Below, piece by piece: positions 43,981 to 52,199 of a stretch of 64,000 bases of DNA. The first letter of the stretch is position 1; each line of letters starts with the position of its first letter. The DNA comes from Lachnospiraceae bacterium. Its GTDB lineage: Bacteria > Bacillota > Clostridia > Lachnospirales > Lachnospiraceae. The notes beneath the pieces are model-generated. The model was not told where the DNA came from. It saw only the letters and a list, made by a program, of their open reading frames with translations, and did not search any database. The stretch lies in the NCBI GenBank assembly GCA_017441295.1, contig JAFRYA010000035.1:1-64000 (forward strand), in the 5' to 3' direction. Position numbers and translations under genes: made by a program.

Positions 43981-45276
43981 TTATTCGCCGAGTATTGTAA
44001 TTCCATCAATATCAATGTCGAAGTAAGGAGCTGAACGGTATTCAGACTCGTGGAAATATCCGTCAGAAATTACTTCTGTCTCCGGAGCGAAGTCGCCCAT
44101 GTCGTCAACGTCTGCAAGATATGATGTAAGAGTTTCGCCGCCTTTTGTGAAGTTAGCTGTATCAAATACATGAAGTGTGCCTGCCTGCATTTCAGCCTTA
44201 GCTGCTTCGATAGCTTCAACTGTTCCAGGAGCTGCAACTGCTTCGTTAACTTCTGTTAAGCAAACTGAACCGGTCTCAAGTGTACCAACATAATCAACGT
44301 CGATAGGCTGTCCGTTCTTTACGCAGTCGATTGCGTATCTGTAATATGGAGCCCAGTCGATTCTTGAAGAAACGATGAATGTGTTAGGTGCTGCTGAGAT
44401 AGTTGATCCATTGTAAGAAACGTTAGGAACGCCAGCTGCCTCGCAAGCTGTAGGAGCGCCCATAGAGTCAGCGTGCTGGCTGATAAGTACGCAGCCCTGA
44501 TCGATAAGGGTCTGAGCACCTGTCTTCTCTAAGGTCTCATCATACCATGAGTTGGTGAATGTTACTAACATTGTAACAGTCGGGCATACGCTCTTAGCGC
44601 CAAGGTAGAATGATGTGTAACCAGATTTAACTTCTGCGTATGGATAAGCTCCAACATAGCCCATCTTGGTCTGCTCCGGTGTGATCTTGCCTTCTTCGAT
44701 CATTGCGTTGATCTTCATACCAGCTGCGATACCAGCCAGGTAACGGCCTTCATAGATTGAAGCAAATGCGTTGTGATAGTTAGCAACGTTTTCGGTATGA
44801 GCCTTTGTTCCTGTTGCATGGCAGAACTGAACATCCGGGTTCTCGATAGCTGCCTGGAGCATGTAATCCTCATGACCAAAGCTGTCAGCAAAGATAATGC
44901 TGCATCCTGAGTCAACTAATTCACAAGCTGCCTGATAGCACTCTTCGTTCTCACCTTTGTTAACCTTGATGAAATAGGACTCACCTTCAACCAGTCCTAA
45001 TTCAGAGCAAACCTGCTTGAATGCGTTGATGAAGTTGAGGTCATATGTTGAGTTCTCATCATGCAGGCAGATAAGACCAACCTTAAGGGTTGTCTCTGCG
45101 CCGCCCTGCTCGCCGCCTTCTTCAGGAGTGGTCTGCTGCTCGCCGCCACCCTGCTCTTCGCTTCCCTGCTCGCCGCCGCCCTGCTGGCCGCCGCCATTGC
45201 CTGAGCATGCAGCAAGAATGCCAACTACAAAGATTGCAGCGAGAAGTAATGCAAGTACTTTCTTAAAGTTTTTCAT
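43981..45276 (-). CDS. BmpA-type nucleoside-binding lipoprotein
   Basis: 431 residues. Lipoprotein signal with lipobox VGILAAC, a Gly/Gln/Glu-rich linker of about 40 residues (GEQGSEEQGGGEQQTTPEEG), then a type-I binding fold (LKVGLICLHDENSTYDLNF onward, with a NVSYNGSTISAAP segment) of the Bmp/PnrA family, which captures purine nucleosides. It lies in an operon with xpt under a guanine riboswitch, which supports a purine substrate. Confidence 0.9.
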   Translation of the reverse strand: MKNFKKVLALLLAAIFVVGILAACSGNGGGQQGGGEQGSEEQGGGEQQTTPEEGGEQGGAETTLKVGLICLHDENSTYDLNFINAFKQVCSELGLVEGESYFIKVNKGENEECYQAACELVDSGCSIIFADSFGHEDYMLQAAIENPDVQFCHATGTKAHTENVANYHNAFASIYEGRYLAGIAAGMKINAMIEEGKITPEQTKMGYVGAYPYAEVKSGYTSFYLGAKSVCPTVTMLVTFTNSWYDETLEKTGAQTLIDQGCVLISQHADSMGAPTACEAAGVPNVSYNGSTISAAPNTFIVSSRIDWAPYYRYAIDCVKNGQPIDVDYVGTLETGSVCLTEVNEAVAAPGTVEAIEAAKAEMQAGTLHVFDTANFTKGGETLTSYLADVDDMGDFAPETEVISDGYFHESEYRSAPYFDIDIDGITILGE

Positions 45277-45345
45277 GTTTTCTCCTCCGTAAAATAATAT
45301 TTACAAGTTTTTATTTATCTTAAAGCTAAAAGCTTTCAGAACAGA

Positions 45346-45921
45346 TTAATCGATAAATACAATACCTTCCACAACATCCATGGACTTGATCCTTGCAAGT
45401 GATTCTATCCTGATGCCCTTTTCCCTGAGGCGTGTTCCGCCGTCCTGGAAGGCTTTTTCTATTACGATGCCGCAGCCAACAGCCCTGGCTCCTGCCATTT
45501 TAACGAGATCCAGGAGGCCTTCAAGAGCACATCCGTTAGCCAGGAAATCATCGAGAATAAGCACAACGTCATCCGGGCCCAGAAACTGCTTTTCAATTAT
45601 TACATTTGAAACGTTTTTGTGGGTATAAGATGTGACCTGTACTGTATATACATCGTCACCTATGTTGATGCCTTTGGATTTCTTGGCATATAAGACAGGA
45701 ACATTGAAAATGTTGGCAGTCAGACATGCGATGCCGATGCCGGATGTTTCAATAGTAAGAATCTTGGTGATAGGTTCATCTTTGAACAGATTATAAAACT
45801 CTTCTGCCACTTTATTCATGAACGGAACATCAATCTGATGATTAAGGAAGGCTCCAACCTTAAGTACCTGTCCCGGGTAAATCCTTCCTTCTTTTATGAT
45901 TTTCTCTTCGAGTAATTTCAT
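45346..45921 (-). CDS. xpt: Xanthine phosphoribosyltransferase
   Basis: 191 residues, the standard size. It salvages xanthine (and less well guanine) to the 5'-monophosphate with PRPP. The PRPP loop is VLILDDFLANGCALEGL. AGGGG precedes the ATG. First gene of the purine operon and directly behind the guanine riboswitch. Confidence 0.95.
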   Translation of the reverse strand: MKLLEEKIIKEGRIYPGQVLKVGAFLNHQIDVPFMNKVAEEFYNLFKDEPITKILTIETSGIGIACLTANIFNVPVLYAKKSKGINIGDDVYTVQVTSYTHKNVSNVIIEKQFLGPDDVVLILDDFLANGCALEGLLDLVKMAGARAVGCGIVIEKAFQDGGTRLREKGIRIESLARIKSMDVVEGIVFID

Positions 45922-45941
45922 TTATTCGTTCCCCTGAAAAT

Positions 45942-45973
45942 AAAAAAGCCGGCCTGACAAATGCTGCCACCGG
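45942..45973 (-). terminator. Riboswitch-controlled terminator upstream of xpt
   Basis: On the minus strand CCGG-TGGCA-GCATT-TGTCA-gg-CCGG (45949-45973) followed by CTTTTTT. Its arms overlap segments that can pair with the riboswitch P1 strands, so it would form when guanine holds P1 closed. Confidence 0.7.
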
Positions 45974-46003
45974 ATAAACAAACGCCAAAGCGATCTATGT
46001 GAA

Positions 46004-46073
46004 GCCGGTAGTCGTAGCTTATCGGCGCTACGGTAGAAACATTTGGACCATATCTATCCAAACCTATACTGGC
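46004..46073 (-). ncRNA. Guanine-type purine riboswitch
   Basis: About 70 bases on the minus strand. P1 GCCAGTA/TACCGGC, P2 TTTGGA/TCCAAA with loop TAGATATGG, joining TGTTTCTACC, P3 GTAGC/GCTAC with loop GCCGATAA, then GACTAC. The C in GACTAC, at the specificity position, indicates guanine (hypoxanthine) rather than adenine. It controls xpt and the nucleoside transporter. Confidence 0.92.
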
Positions 46074-46109
46074 AGATATTAAATTAAAGTGCAGATTTTC
46101 TACACGAAA

Positions 46110-46138
46110 ATACTACCATTGGCACCTACAAAAGTCAA
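46110..46138 (-). promoter_or_regulatory. Promoter of the xpt operon
   Basis: TTGACT (46133-46138), 17-bp spacer, TAGTAT (46110-46115) on the minus strand, about 37 bases before the riboswitch. Confidence 0.7.
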
Positions 46139-46200
46139 TTATGCACATTGTTCTTATTTATATACTTTTTTTGGTGTAAAATCATAATAATTAACAATAT

Positions 46201-46233
46201 AAGGGGGTGGAAAACCAGATTTTCCACCCCCTT
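46201..46233. terminator. Terminator of the COG2509 FAD enzyme gene
   Basis: A 14-bp stem AAGGGGGTGGAAAA / TTTTCCACCCCCTT (46201-46233). The T-run after it is weak in either direction (ATATTGTT on the minus strand), but the stem is very stable. Confidence 0.7.
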
Positions 46234-46275
46234 TATATGGTATATCAACAGTTTTTGTTCTACTAAATATAGAAT

Positions 46276-47649
46276 TTATATTCTTTCGGCGATGTCTCTG
46301 GCAACGAATACTCCGCTGGCTGAAGCGTGTGAAAGCGAATGGGTTACGCCGCTGCCGTCTCCTATCACATAGAGACCGCTGTATTTGGTCTCCAGATTAT
46401 GCGCCAGTTCTACCTGCATATTGTAGAATTTAACCTCTACACCGTACAGAAGAGTGTCGTCACCTGCTGTGCCAGGCGCAATCTTATCCAGTGCATAGAT
46501 CATTTCAATGATTCCGTCCAGGATTCTCTTAGGGATAACCAAAGAGAGGTCGCCCGGAGTTGCCATGAGCGTCGGTGTGGTAAAGCTTTCGTTGATCCTC
46601 TTGTATGTACTTCTCTTTCCGCTGATGAGATCTCCGAATCTCTGGACGATGACGCCGCCACCCAGCATATTTGACAGCTTAGCTATATTTTCCGCATAGG
46701 CAGTGCTGTCATCGAAAGGCTCAGTGAAATGTTTGGAAACCAGCAGCGCAAAGTTAGTATTCTGCGTATGCAGCGATGGATCCTCATAGCTGTGGCCGTT
46801 AACCGTAACAATGCCATTGGTGTTCTCATTTACTACTGAACCATATGGATTCATACAGAATGTACGCACCAGGTCATTGTATTTCTGGGTTCTGTAAATG
46901 ATCTTGCTCTCGTACAGCTCATCGGTCAGATGCGAGAATATCTCAGCAGGGAGTTCCACACGAACACCGATATCCACTCTGTTGCTGAGAGTCCTGATCT
47001 CGAGGTCTTTGCAGACCTGCTCCATCCATTTGCTTCCGCTCCTGCCTACAGAAATAATGCAGTACGTGCCAGTATAGGTCTCGTTCTCTGTTTTGACATT
47101 GTAGCCGGCATCAGCTTTTTCAACGCTTACGATCGGCGTGTTGAAGTAAAAGTCAATGCTGTCCTTCAGAATGTTATACAGATTATTCAGAACGACATAG
47201 TTCTTGTCTGTTCCCAGATGTCTGACAGATGCATCCATCAGATGCAGCTGGTTCTGCATGCACAGACGCTTGATAGGTGTATTAGTCGTTGAATACAGTT
47301 TGGATCCGGCGCCGCCGTATTTCATGTTGATGCTGTCAACGTAGTTCATGAGCTCTGTGGCTTTGCTCTTGCCGATGAACTCATGTAGTGTGCCGCCGAA
47401 TTCATTTGTGATATTATATTTGCCGTCTGAGAAAGCACCCGCTCCGCCGAAACCGTGCATGATGGCACATGTTTTGCAGTGAACGCAGCTGGTAATCTTC
47501 TCTCCGTCTATCGGGCACTTCCTCTGCTCAAGAGGTTTGCCGGATTCGAATATCGCAATCTTTAAATTCTTATTAAGTTTAATCAATTCATACGCGCTGA
47601 AAATGCCTCCGGGGCCTGCGCCTATGATAATTACATCATATCTGTTCAT
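46276..47649 (-). CDS. FAD-dependent dehydrogenase (COG2509 family)
   Basis: 457 residues from the ATG at 47649, where MNRYDVIIIGAGPGGIFSA begins. The N-terminal Rossmann dinucleotide fold is followed by a cysteine cluster (KCPIDGEKITSCVHCKTCAIMHGFGG), typical of this uncharacterised family, and a C-terminal GLYVIGDGSGVTHSL FAD motif. Substrate is unknown. GGAGG lies 14 bases upstream of this ATG, rather far. A TTGACA/TAATAT promoter with a flanking inverted repeat lies upstream. Confidence 0.85.
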   Translation of the reverse strand: MNRYDVIIIGAGPGGIFSAYELIKLNKNLKIAIFESGKPLEQRKCPIDGEKITSCVHCKTCAIMHGFGGAGAFSDGKYNITNEFGGTLHEFIGKSKATELMNYVDSINMKYGGAGSKLYSTTNTPIKRLCMQNQLHLMDASVRHLGTDKNYVVLNNLYNILKDSIDFYFNTPIVSVEKADAGYNVKTENETYTGTYCIISVGRSGSKWMEQVCKDLEIRTLSNRVDIGVRVELPAEIFSHLTDELYESKIIYRTQKYNDLVRTFCMNPYGSVVNENTNGIVTVNGHSYEDPSLHTQNTNFALLVSKHFTEPFDDSTAYAENIAKLSNMLGGGVIVQRFGDLISGKRSTYKRINESFTTPTLMATPGDLSLVIPKRILDGIIEMIYALDKIAPGTAGDDTLLYGVEVKFYNMQVELAHNLETKYSGLYVIGDGSGVTHSLSHASASGVFVARDIAERI

Positions 47650-47676
47650 TGTGTAAATCAATTCCTCCGTTATAAA

Positions 47677-47716
47677 ACACGGCTTTTATATTATTAGTAT
47701 AATTCCGCCGTGTCAA
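47677..47716 (-). promoter_or_regulatory. Promoter with inverted repeat upstream of the COG2509 FAD enzyme
   Basis: TTGACA (47711-47716), 17-bp spacer, TAATAT (47688-47693) on the minus strand. ACACGGC (47677-47683) and GCCGTGT (47707-47713) form a 7-bp inverted repeat that brackets the -10 box and overlaps the -35 box, which suggests an operator. Confidence 0.6.
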
Positions 47717-47747
47717 CCGATTTCCGCTTTTAATATTACTGCCATTA

Positions 47748-47756
47748 TGATATTAT
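47748..47756 (+). promoter_or_regulatory. Extended -10 promoter of the MFS gene
   Basis: TGA-TATTAT (hexamer 47751-47756), 7 bases before the ATG at 47764, with no ribosome site between. Confidence 0.5.
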
Positions 47757-47763
47757 CAACACC

Positions 47764-49008
47764 ATGGCGAATAAATTATGGACTAAAGATTTTACTATAA
47801 TCACTCTCGGAAGCGTTGTCTCCATGCTGGGCAACGCTATTTCAGGTTTCGCCATCAGTCTTTTGGTTCTGGACTTCACCCGGTCCAATCTGCTGTACGC
47901 GTTATTTATTGTAGCATATACACTGCCTCAGGTGATCATGCCTGTTTTCTCAGGCGCCATTCTGGACCGGTTTTCCAGAAAGAGGACAATATACAGCCTG
48001 GACTTTATTTCAGCCGGAATGTACTGTTTCGTTGCTGTTGTCATGCTCCTGGGAGGCTTTAATATTGTATTCTTCCTGATCTACGCTTTTGTAGTCGGCT
48101 CGATCAACAGCATATATATGGTTGCATATGAGAGCTTCTACCCGCTCCTGATCAGCGAGGGCAATTACCAGAAGGCTTATTCCATCGCCAGCGTGCTTGA
48201 AACACTGTCAGCTGTAATGATCCCGGTTTCAGCCTTCCTGTATAACTCTATCGGCATTGAGCCGCTGTTCTTTATCAACGCGGGATGCTTCCTTATTGCC
48301 GCAATAATGGAGACTCAGATCAAGACTGAGGAGAAATACATTGAACAGCAGAAACAGGCAATAGAGGGCGAAAACGTAGGTCACGTTAAGCGTATGCTCA
48401 TGGATACCAAAGAAGGCTTTAAGTATCTTAGTGTGGAAAAGGGACTTTTGGCTGTTGCAATCTATTTTACGTTCTCAGCTTTTTCAGGCGGAGCGTCATC
48501 AGTCATCACCCTGCCGTATTTCAAATCTAATTATAATAACGGCGAATATATTTATATGCTGGTCTGGGGAATGAGCGTGGTAGGCAGAGCCATAGGCGGT
48601 CTGGTCCACTACAGGCTGAAGATTCCTGCCAAATTCAGATATATGACAGCTTTTGCTGTATACTGCATCATCTCAGTACTGGAAGGCAGCTATCTGTTCC
48701 TTCAGATTCCTCTGATGATGATCATGTGCTTTATGATCGGATTGGGCGGTGTCACCAGCTTCACAATCAGAGTTTCTGCTACACAGAGCTATGTTCCGGA
48801 CGAAAAAAAGGGTCGTTTCAACGGCGCCTTTAATATGCTCAATACTGTCGGTAGCGTAGCCGGTGAAATGATCGCCGGCGCGCTGACAGTTATCATAGAA
48901 CCGAGACTGGTTCTCTCGGGATTTATGTTTATTAATCTTCTGGCCGCACTATTCGTAATAGGCCGCGGCAGGAAACATATCGAACCTATCTACAACAGGC
49001 AGCAATAG
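47764..49008 (+). CDS. MFS transporter
   Basis: 414 residues with about 12 hydrophobic helices. The loop between helices 2 and 3 reads GAILDRFSRKRT, the major facilitator signature. It resembles the MFS_3-type efflux group; the substrate is unknown. It ends one base before the stop of the converging DUF1836 gene, with no terminator between. The ATG lacks a ribosome site (leaderless candidate). Confidence 0.9.
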   Translation: MANKLWTKDFTIITLGSVVSMLGNAISGFAISLLVLDFTRSNLLYALFIVAYTLPQVIMPVFSGAILDRFSRKRTIYSLDFISAGMYCFVAVVMLLGGFNIVFFLIYAFVVGSINSIYMVAYESFYPLLISEGNYQKAYSIASVLETLSAVMIPVSAFLYNSIGIEPLFFINAGCFLIAAIMETQIKTEEKYIEQQKQAIEGENVGHVKRMLMDTKEGFKYLSVEKGLLAVAIYFTFSAFSGGASSVITLPYFKSNYNNGEYIYMLVWGMSVVGRAIGGLVHYRLKIPAKFRYMTAFAVYCIISVLEGSYLFLQIPLMMIMCFMIGLGGVTSFTIRVSATQSYVPDEKKGRFNGAFNMLNTVGSVAGEMIAGALTVIIEPRLVLSGFMFINLLAALFVIGRGRKHIEPIYNRQQ

Positions 49009-49623
49009 CTACCTGTTTCTTTTTACGACTTCGATGCTTCCGCCGTTTTCCAGGTCTTTGCCGTCCAGCATGAGCAGCTTTTCAGCCAGCAGCTTAGTAA
49101 GACCGCAGACAGTAATGCTGTCGATCAGCAGATTGACTGTATCGTCTGAAGCATTATTCTTTTTGCTGCTTTCTTCCAGGATAGGCTTAGCAACGTATCT
49201 GACGCCCTGCAGGAAGGCTAATGTGATTTTCCTATGTTCTTCCTGATAAGCGCAGTAAAATTTCTTAAGGTCCTCTTCAGCAATATCAGCAGGAACCATC
49301 TTGGAAATTGAGCTGATGCTGATGCACTGCTTCATTGTCAGAATGATCAGAAGCAGAGCCAGATGCCTTCTGTAATATCTCTTGCGGTCCGGCATCGGCA
49401 ATATTTTCTTGCGGACATAATTGTTAATTGTTGAAGGTGTCAGCGAGAGCTCGCTGTCAAGTTCAGGCGGTATGTAGTCTAAAAACTTCTTAAGATAATC
49501 AATGACCTGCTCCATATAGAGGCCAAAATCCGGGATTTCGTTCCATTTCGGCAATTCGTAATCTTTAAGATAACCTTCCCATCTAAAAAGTTTTCCAGCT
49601 ATAAGATTTCTATCGTAAACCAT
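49009..49623 (-). CDS. DUF1836 protein, putative DNA-binding regulator
   Basis: 204 residues of DUF1836. Residues about 60-80 (LTPSTINNYVRKKILPMPD) form a MerR-like winged-helix recognition segment, followed by a long helical domain. GGAGGACGTC precedes the ATG. The regulatory target is unknown; by position it could control the MFS transporter, with which it converges, or be independent. Confidence 0.75.
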   Translation of the reverse strand: MVYDRNLIAGKLFRWEGYLKDYELPKWNEIPDFGLYMEQVIDYLKKFLDYIPPELDSELSLTPSTINNYVRKKILPMPDRKRYYRRHLALLLIILTMKQCISISSISKMVPADIAEEDLKKFYCAYQEEHRKITLAFLQGVRYVAKPILEESSKKNNASDDTVNLLIDSITVCGLTKLLAEKLLMLDGKDLENGGSIEVVKRNR

Positions 49624-49802
49624 GACGTCCTCCTATCAGCTTTTATAATTTTTATTATTATATCAAAGTGTGGATTATTTGACAACCACCCTATTATTAT
49701 GTCTCTTAGTCTTTTAGATTAGATGAGGGCGTTTAATGGGTAAGTAGTGAAGGCGTGACGCCATGGTTGTTTTTATTGGTAGAAATGTTCATATTTCGCC
49801 GG

Positions 49803-49808
49803 TATAAT
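49803..49808 (+). promoter_or_regulatory. Candidate -10 of the CDP-alcohol phosphatidyltransferase gene
   Basis: A perfect TATAAT about 45 bases before the start, with a weak -35. The rest of 49624-49853 shows only a short GGCGTGACGCC hairpin and a TTGACA at about 49680 without a partner -10. Confidence 0.4.
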
Positions 49809-49853
49809 AAACAAAAAGAACCGGGCTTTGGTCTTAAAAAGGAATAATGCAAA

Positions 49854-50345
49854 ATGGCAAATATCATAACTGGAATCAGAATAATTATCAGCACATCTCT
49901 GATGTTTTGTCCGGTGTTGTCTCCTGCATTTTTTGTGTTATATATAACAGCCGGAATCACCGATATAATAGATGGCGCAGTGGCCAGGAAAACTGGTACT
50001 GTCAGTGATTTCGGTTCAAAGCTTGATACAGCTGCAGATATCGTTTTTGTATCTGTATGCCTGATTAGATTGTTGCCTGTGATGCATTTTCCGGTCTGGC
50101 TTTATATATGGATTGTGATCATTACTATGATTAAGCTGACAAATATCGCAATAGGATTAATTCGTCAGAAAGAATTCATATCTGTGCATTCCATAATAAA
50201 CAAGTTGACTGGTGGGCTGCTGTTCATTTTTCCTTTGTCGCTGGGAATTATAGACTTTAGATACAGTGCCGCAGCTGTATGTATGATTGCGACTATAGCA
50301 GCTGTTTATGAAGGATATTTGATTCAAACAGGAAGAACAGCTTAA
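49854..50345 (+). CDS. CDP-alcohol phosphatidyltransferase family protein
   Basis: 163 residues with about five hydrophobic helices. The full family motif D-x2-DG-x2-AR-x8-G-x3-D-x3-D is present in DIIDGAVARKTG through GSKLDTAAD. It transfers a phosphatidyl group from CDP-diacylglycerol to an alcohol (for example glycerol phosphate or inositol phosphate); which one cannot be told. AAGGAAT lies about 10 bases before the ATG. Confidence 0.88.
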   Translation: MANIITGIRIIISTSLMFCPVLSPAFFVLYITAGITDIIDGAVARKTGTVSDFGSKLDTAADIVFVSVCLIRLLPVMHFPVWLYIWIVIITMIKLTNIAIGLIRQKEFISVHSIINKLTGGLLFIFPLSLGIIDFRYSAAAVCMIATIAAVYEGYLIQTGRTA

Positions 50346-50384
50346 GCCAAAAAGCTTTTACTGTTTGAATCAAAGGCATTGATT

Positions 50385-50414
50385 AAAAAAGAGCCGCCAC
50401 AAAAGTGACGGCTC
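50385..50414 (-). terminator. Terminator of the GGGtGRT operon
   Basis: GAGCCGTCAC-TTTT-GTGGCGGCTC (50391-50414) followed by TTTTTT on the minus strand, 19 bases after the stop codon. Confidence 0.85.
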
Positions 50415-50432
50415 TCTAATTCATAATATAAA

Positions 50433-51434
50433 TTATTTATTCATAGCTTCTGCAACTGCAACTGCTACTGCAACGGTGGCTCCAACCATCGGGTTATTGC
50501 CCATGCCGATGAGGCCCATCATCTCAACATGTGCAGGAACTGATGAAGAACCAGCGAACTGAGCGTCTGAGTGCATACGTCCCATGGTGTCGGTCATACC
50601 ATATGAAGCAGGACCTGCTGCCATATTGTCCGGATGAAGTGTACGGCCTGTGCCGCCGCCTGATGCAACCGAGAAGTACTTCTTGCCCTGCTCGATGCAT
50701 TCCTTCTTATATGTGCCTGCTACAGGATGCTGGAATCTGGTAGGATTGGTTGAGTTACCGGTAATGGAAATGTCAACTCCTTCCTTGTGCATGATCGCAA
50801 CGCCTTCCATAACGTCATTAGCGCCATAGCAGTTTACCTTGCCTCTGACACCGTCAGAATATGACTTTCTGGAGATTTCCTTGAGCTCGCCTGTCTTGTA
50901 ATCGAGTTCGGTTCTGACATATGTAAAACCATTGATTCTGGAAATAACCTTGGCTGCGTCTTTGCCGAGACCGTTCAGGATAACACGGAGCGGTTTCTGT
51001 CTTACACGGTTAGCCTTCTCAGCGATACCAATAGCGCCTTCAGCTGCGGCAAATGACTCATGTCCTGCCAGGAAGCAGAAGCACTCTGTCTCTTCTTCCA
51101 GAAGCATCTTGCCCAGATTACCATGGCCCAGGCCAACCTTTCTCTGGTCAGCAACGCTGCCCGGAATGCAGAATGACTGCAGGCCTTCGCCTAATGTAGC
51201 AGCAATGTCTGCAGCTCTGGTCTGACCCTTGGTGATAGCGATAGCTGCGCCAACTGTATATGCCCAACATGCGTTTTCAAAGCAGATAGGCTGGATGGAT
51301 CTGACGATGCCTGCAACGTCAAGACCCTTTTCTTTAGTAATTCTTTCGCAGTCTTCTATGGAAGAAATGCCATAGTCAGCAAGAACTGCGTTTATTTTAT
51401 CAATTCTTCTCTCGTATGATTCAAATAAAGCCAT
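50433..51434 (-). CDS. GGGtGRT family protein (function unknown)
   Basis: 333 residues of the family named after its motif, here SGGGTGRTLHPDNMAAGP near residue 255. Other conserved stretches: CFENACWAYTVGAAIA, LGHGNLGKML and CFCFLAGHESFAAAEGAIG. There is no signal peptide or membrane helix. Starts 13 bases after the NifU-like gene stop behind AGGGG. The pair is widespread in gut Clostridia as I recall it, and its biochemistry is not described. Confidence 0.85.
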   Translation of the reverse strand: MALFESYERRIDKINAVLADYGISSIEDCERITKEKGLDVAGIVRSIQPICFENACWAYTVGAAIAITKGQTRAADIAATLGEGLQSFCIPGSVADQRKVGLGHGNLGKMLLEEETECFCFLAGHESFAAAEGAIGIAEKANRVRQKPLRVILNGLGKDAAKVISRINGFTYVRTELDYKTGELKEISRKSYSDGVRGKVNCYGANDVMEGVAIMHKEGVDISITGNSTNPTRFQHPVAGTYKKECIEQGKKYFSVASGGGTGRTLHPDNMAAGPASYGMTDTMGRMHSDAQFAGSSSVPAHVEMMGLIGMGNNPMVGATVAVAVAVAEAMNK

Positions 51435-51446
51435 TTCTTCCCCTCC

Positions 51447-52139
51447 TTACTCTTCTCTCGGGTCAATGATCTTGACCGCGTCTGCTACACGTCCGTACTG
51501 TCCTTTAGCCTTCTCCCAGGCTGTGTTCGGATCGTCGCCCTTCTTGATGAAATCAGTCATCTTGCCAAGGCTTACGAACTGGTATCCGATGATCTCGTTA
51601 TCTTCGTCCAAAGCGATGCCTGTTACATATCCCTCTGTCATCTCAAGATATCTCGGACCCTTTTCAACTGTGCCGTACATGGTACCGATCTGGCTGCGCA
51701 TACCTTTACCAAGGTCTTCAAGACCTGCGCCTACAGGCAGTCCGCCTTCAGAAAAAGCTGTCTGGCTTCTGCCGTAAACGATCTGCAGGAAGATCTCTCT
51801 CATTGCTGTATTGATAGCATCACATACAAGGTCTGTATTAAGAGCCTCCAGGATAGTCTTGCCCGGAAGAATCTCTGATGCCATAGCTGCAGAATGTGTC
51901 ATGCCGGAGCATCCGATTGTCTCTACCAATGCCTCCTGGATAATGCCTTCTTTAACGTTCAGCGTGAGCTTGCATGCGCCCTGCTGAGGTGCACACCAGC
52001 CAATACCGTGAGTCAGACCGCTGATGTCTTTAACACCTTTGACCTTTGTCCATTCACCTTCCTGCGGAATTGGCGCAGGACCGTGATCGCAGCCTGAAGC
52101 TACAGGACACATATGCTCTACTTGTGCTGTATAAATCAT
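51447..52139 (-). CDS. NifU-like (IscU-fold) protein paired with GGGtGRT
   Basis: 230 residues. The central part, LTLNVKEGIIQEALVETIGCSGMTHSA followed by LVCDAINTAM, resembles the IscU/NifU N-terminal scaffold. Additional cysteines stand at the N-terminus (CPVASGC) and in GWCAPQQGAC, which is not the standard scaffold arrangement. An Fe-S or other metal-related role is inferred. AGGAGG precedes the ATG; first gene of the two-gene operon. Confidence 0.75.
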   Translation of the reverse strand: MIYTAQVEHMCPVASGCDHGPAPIPQEGEWTKVKGVKDISGLTHGIGWCAPQQGACKLTLNVKEGIIQEALVETIGCSGMTHSAAMASEILPGKTILEALNTDLVCDAINTAMREIFLQIVYGRSQTAFSEGGLPVGAGLEDLGKGMRSQIGTMYGTVEKGPRYLEMTEGYVTGIALDEDNEIIGYQFVSLGKMTDFIKKGDDPNTAWEKAKGQYGRVADAVKIIDPREE

Positions 52140-52182
52140 AGTTTTTCCTCCTATATTTCGATTGGTAGTATTTTAACAAATA

Positions 52183-52191
52183 TGATAGAAT
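52183..52191 (+). promoter_or_regulatory. Extended -10 promoter of the FAD reductase gene
   Basis: TGA-TAGAAT (hexamer 52186-52191), 8 bases before the ATG at 52200, with no ribosome site. Confidence 0.5.
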
Positions 52192-52199
52192 TAAACAAT

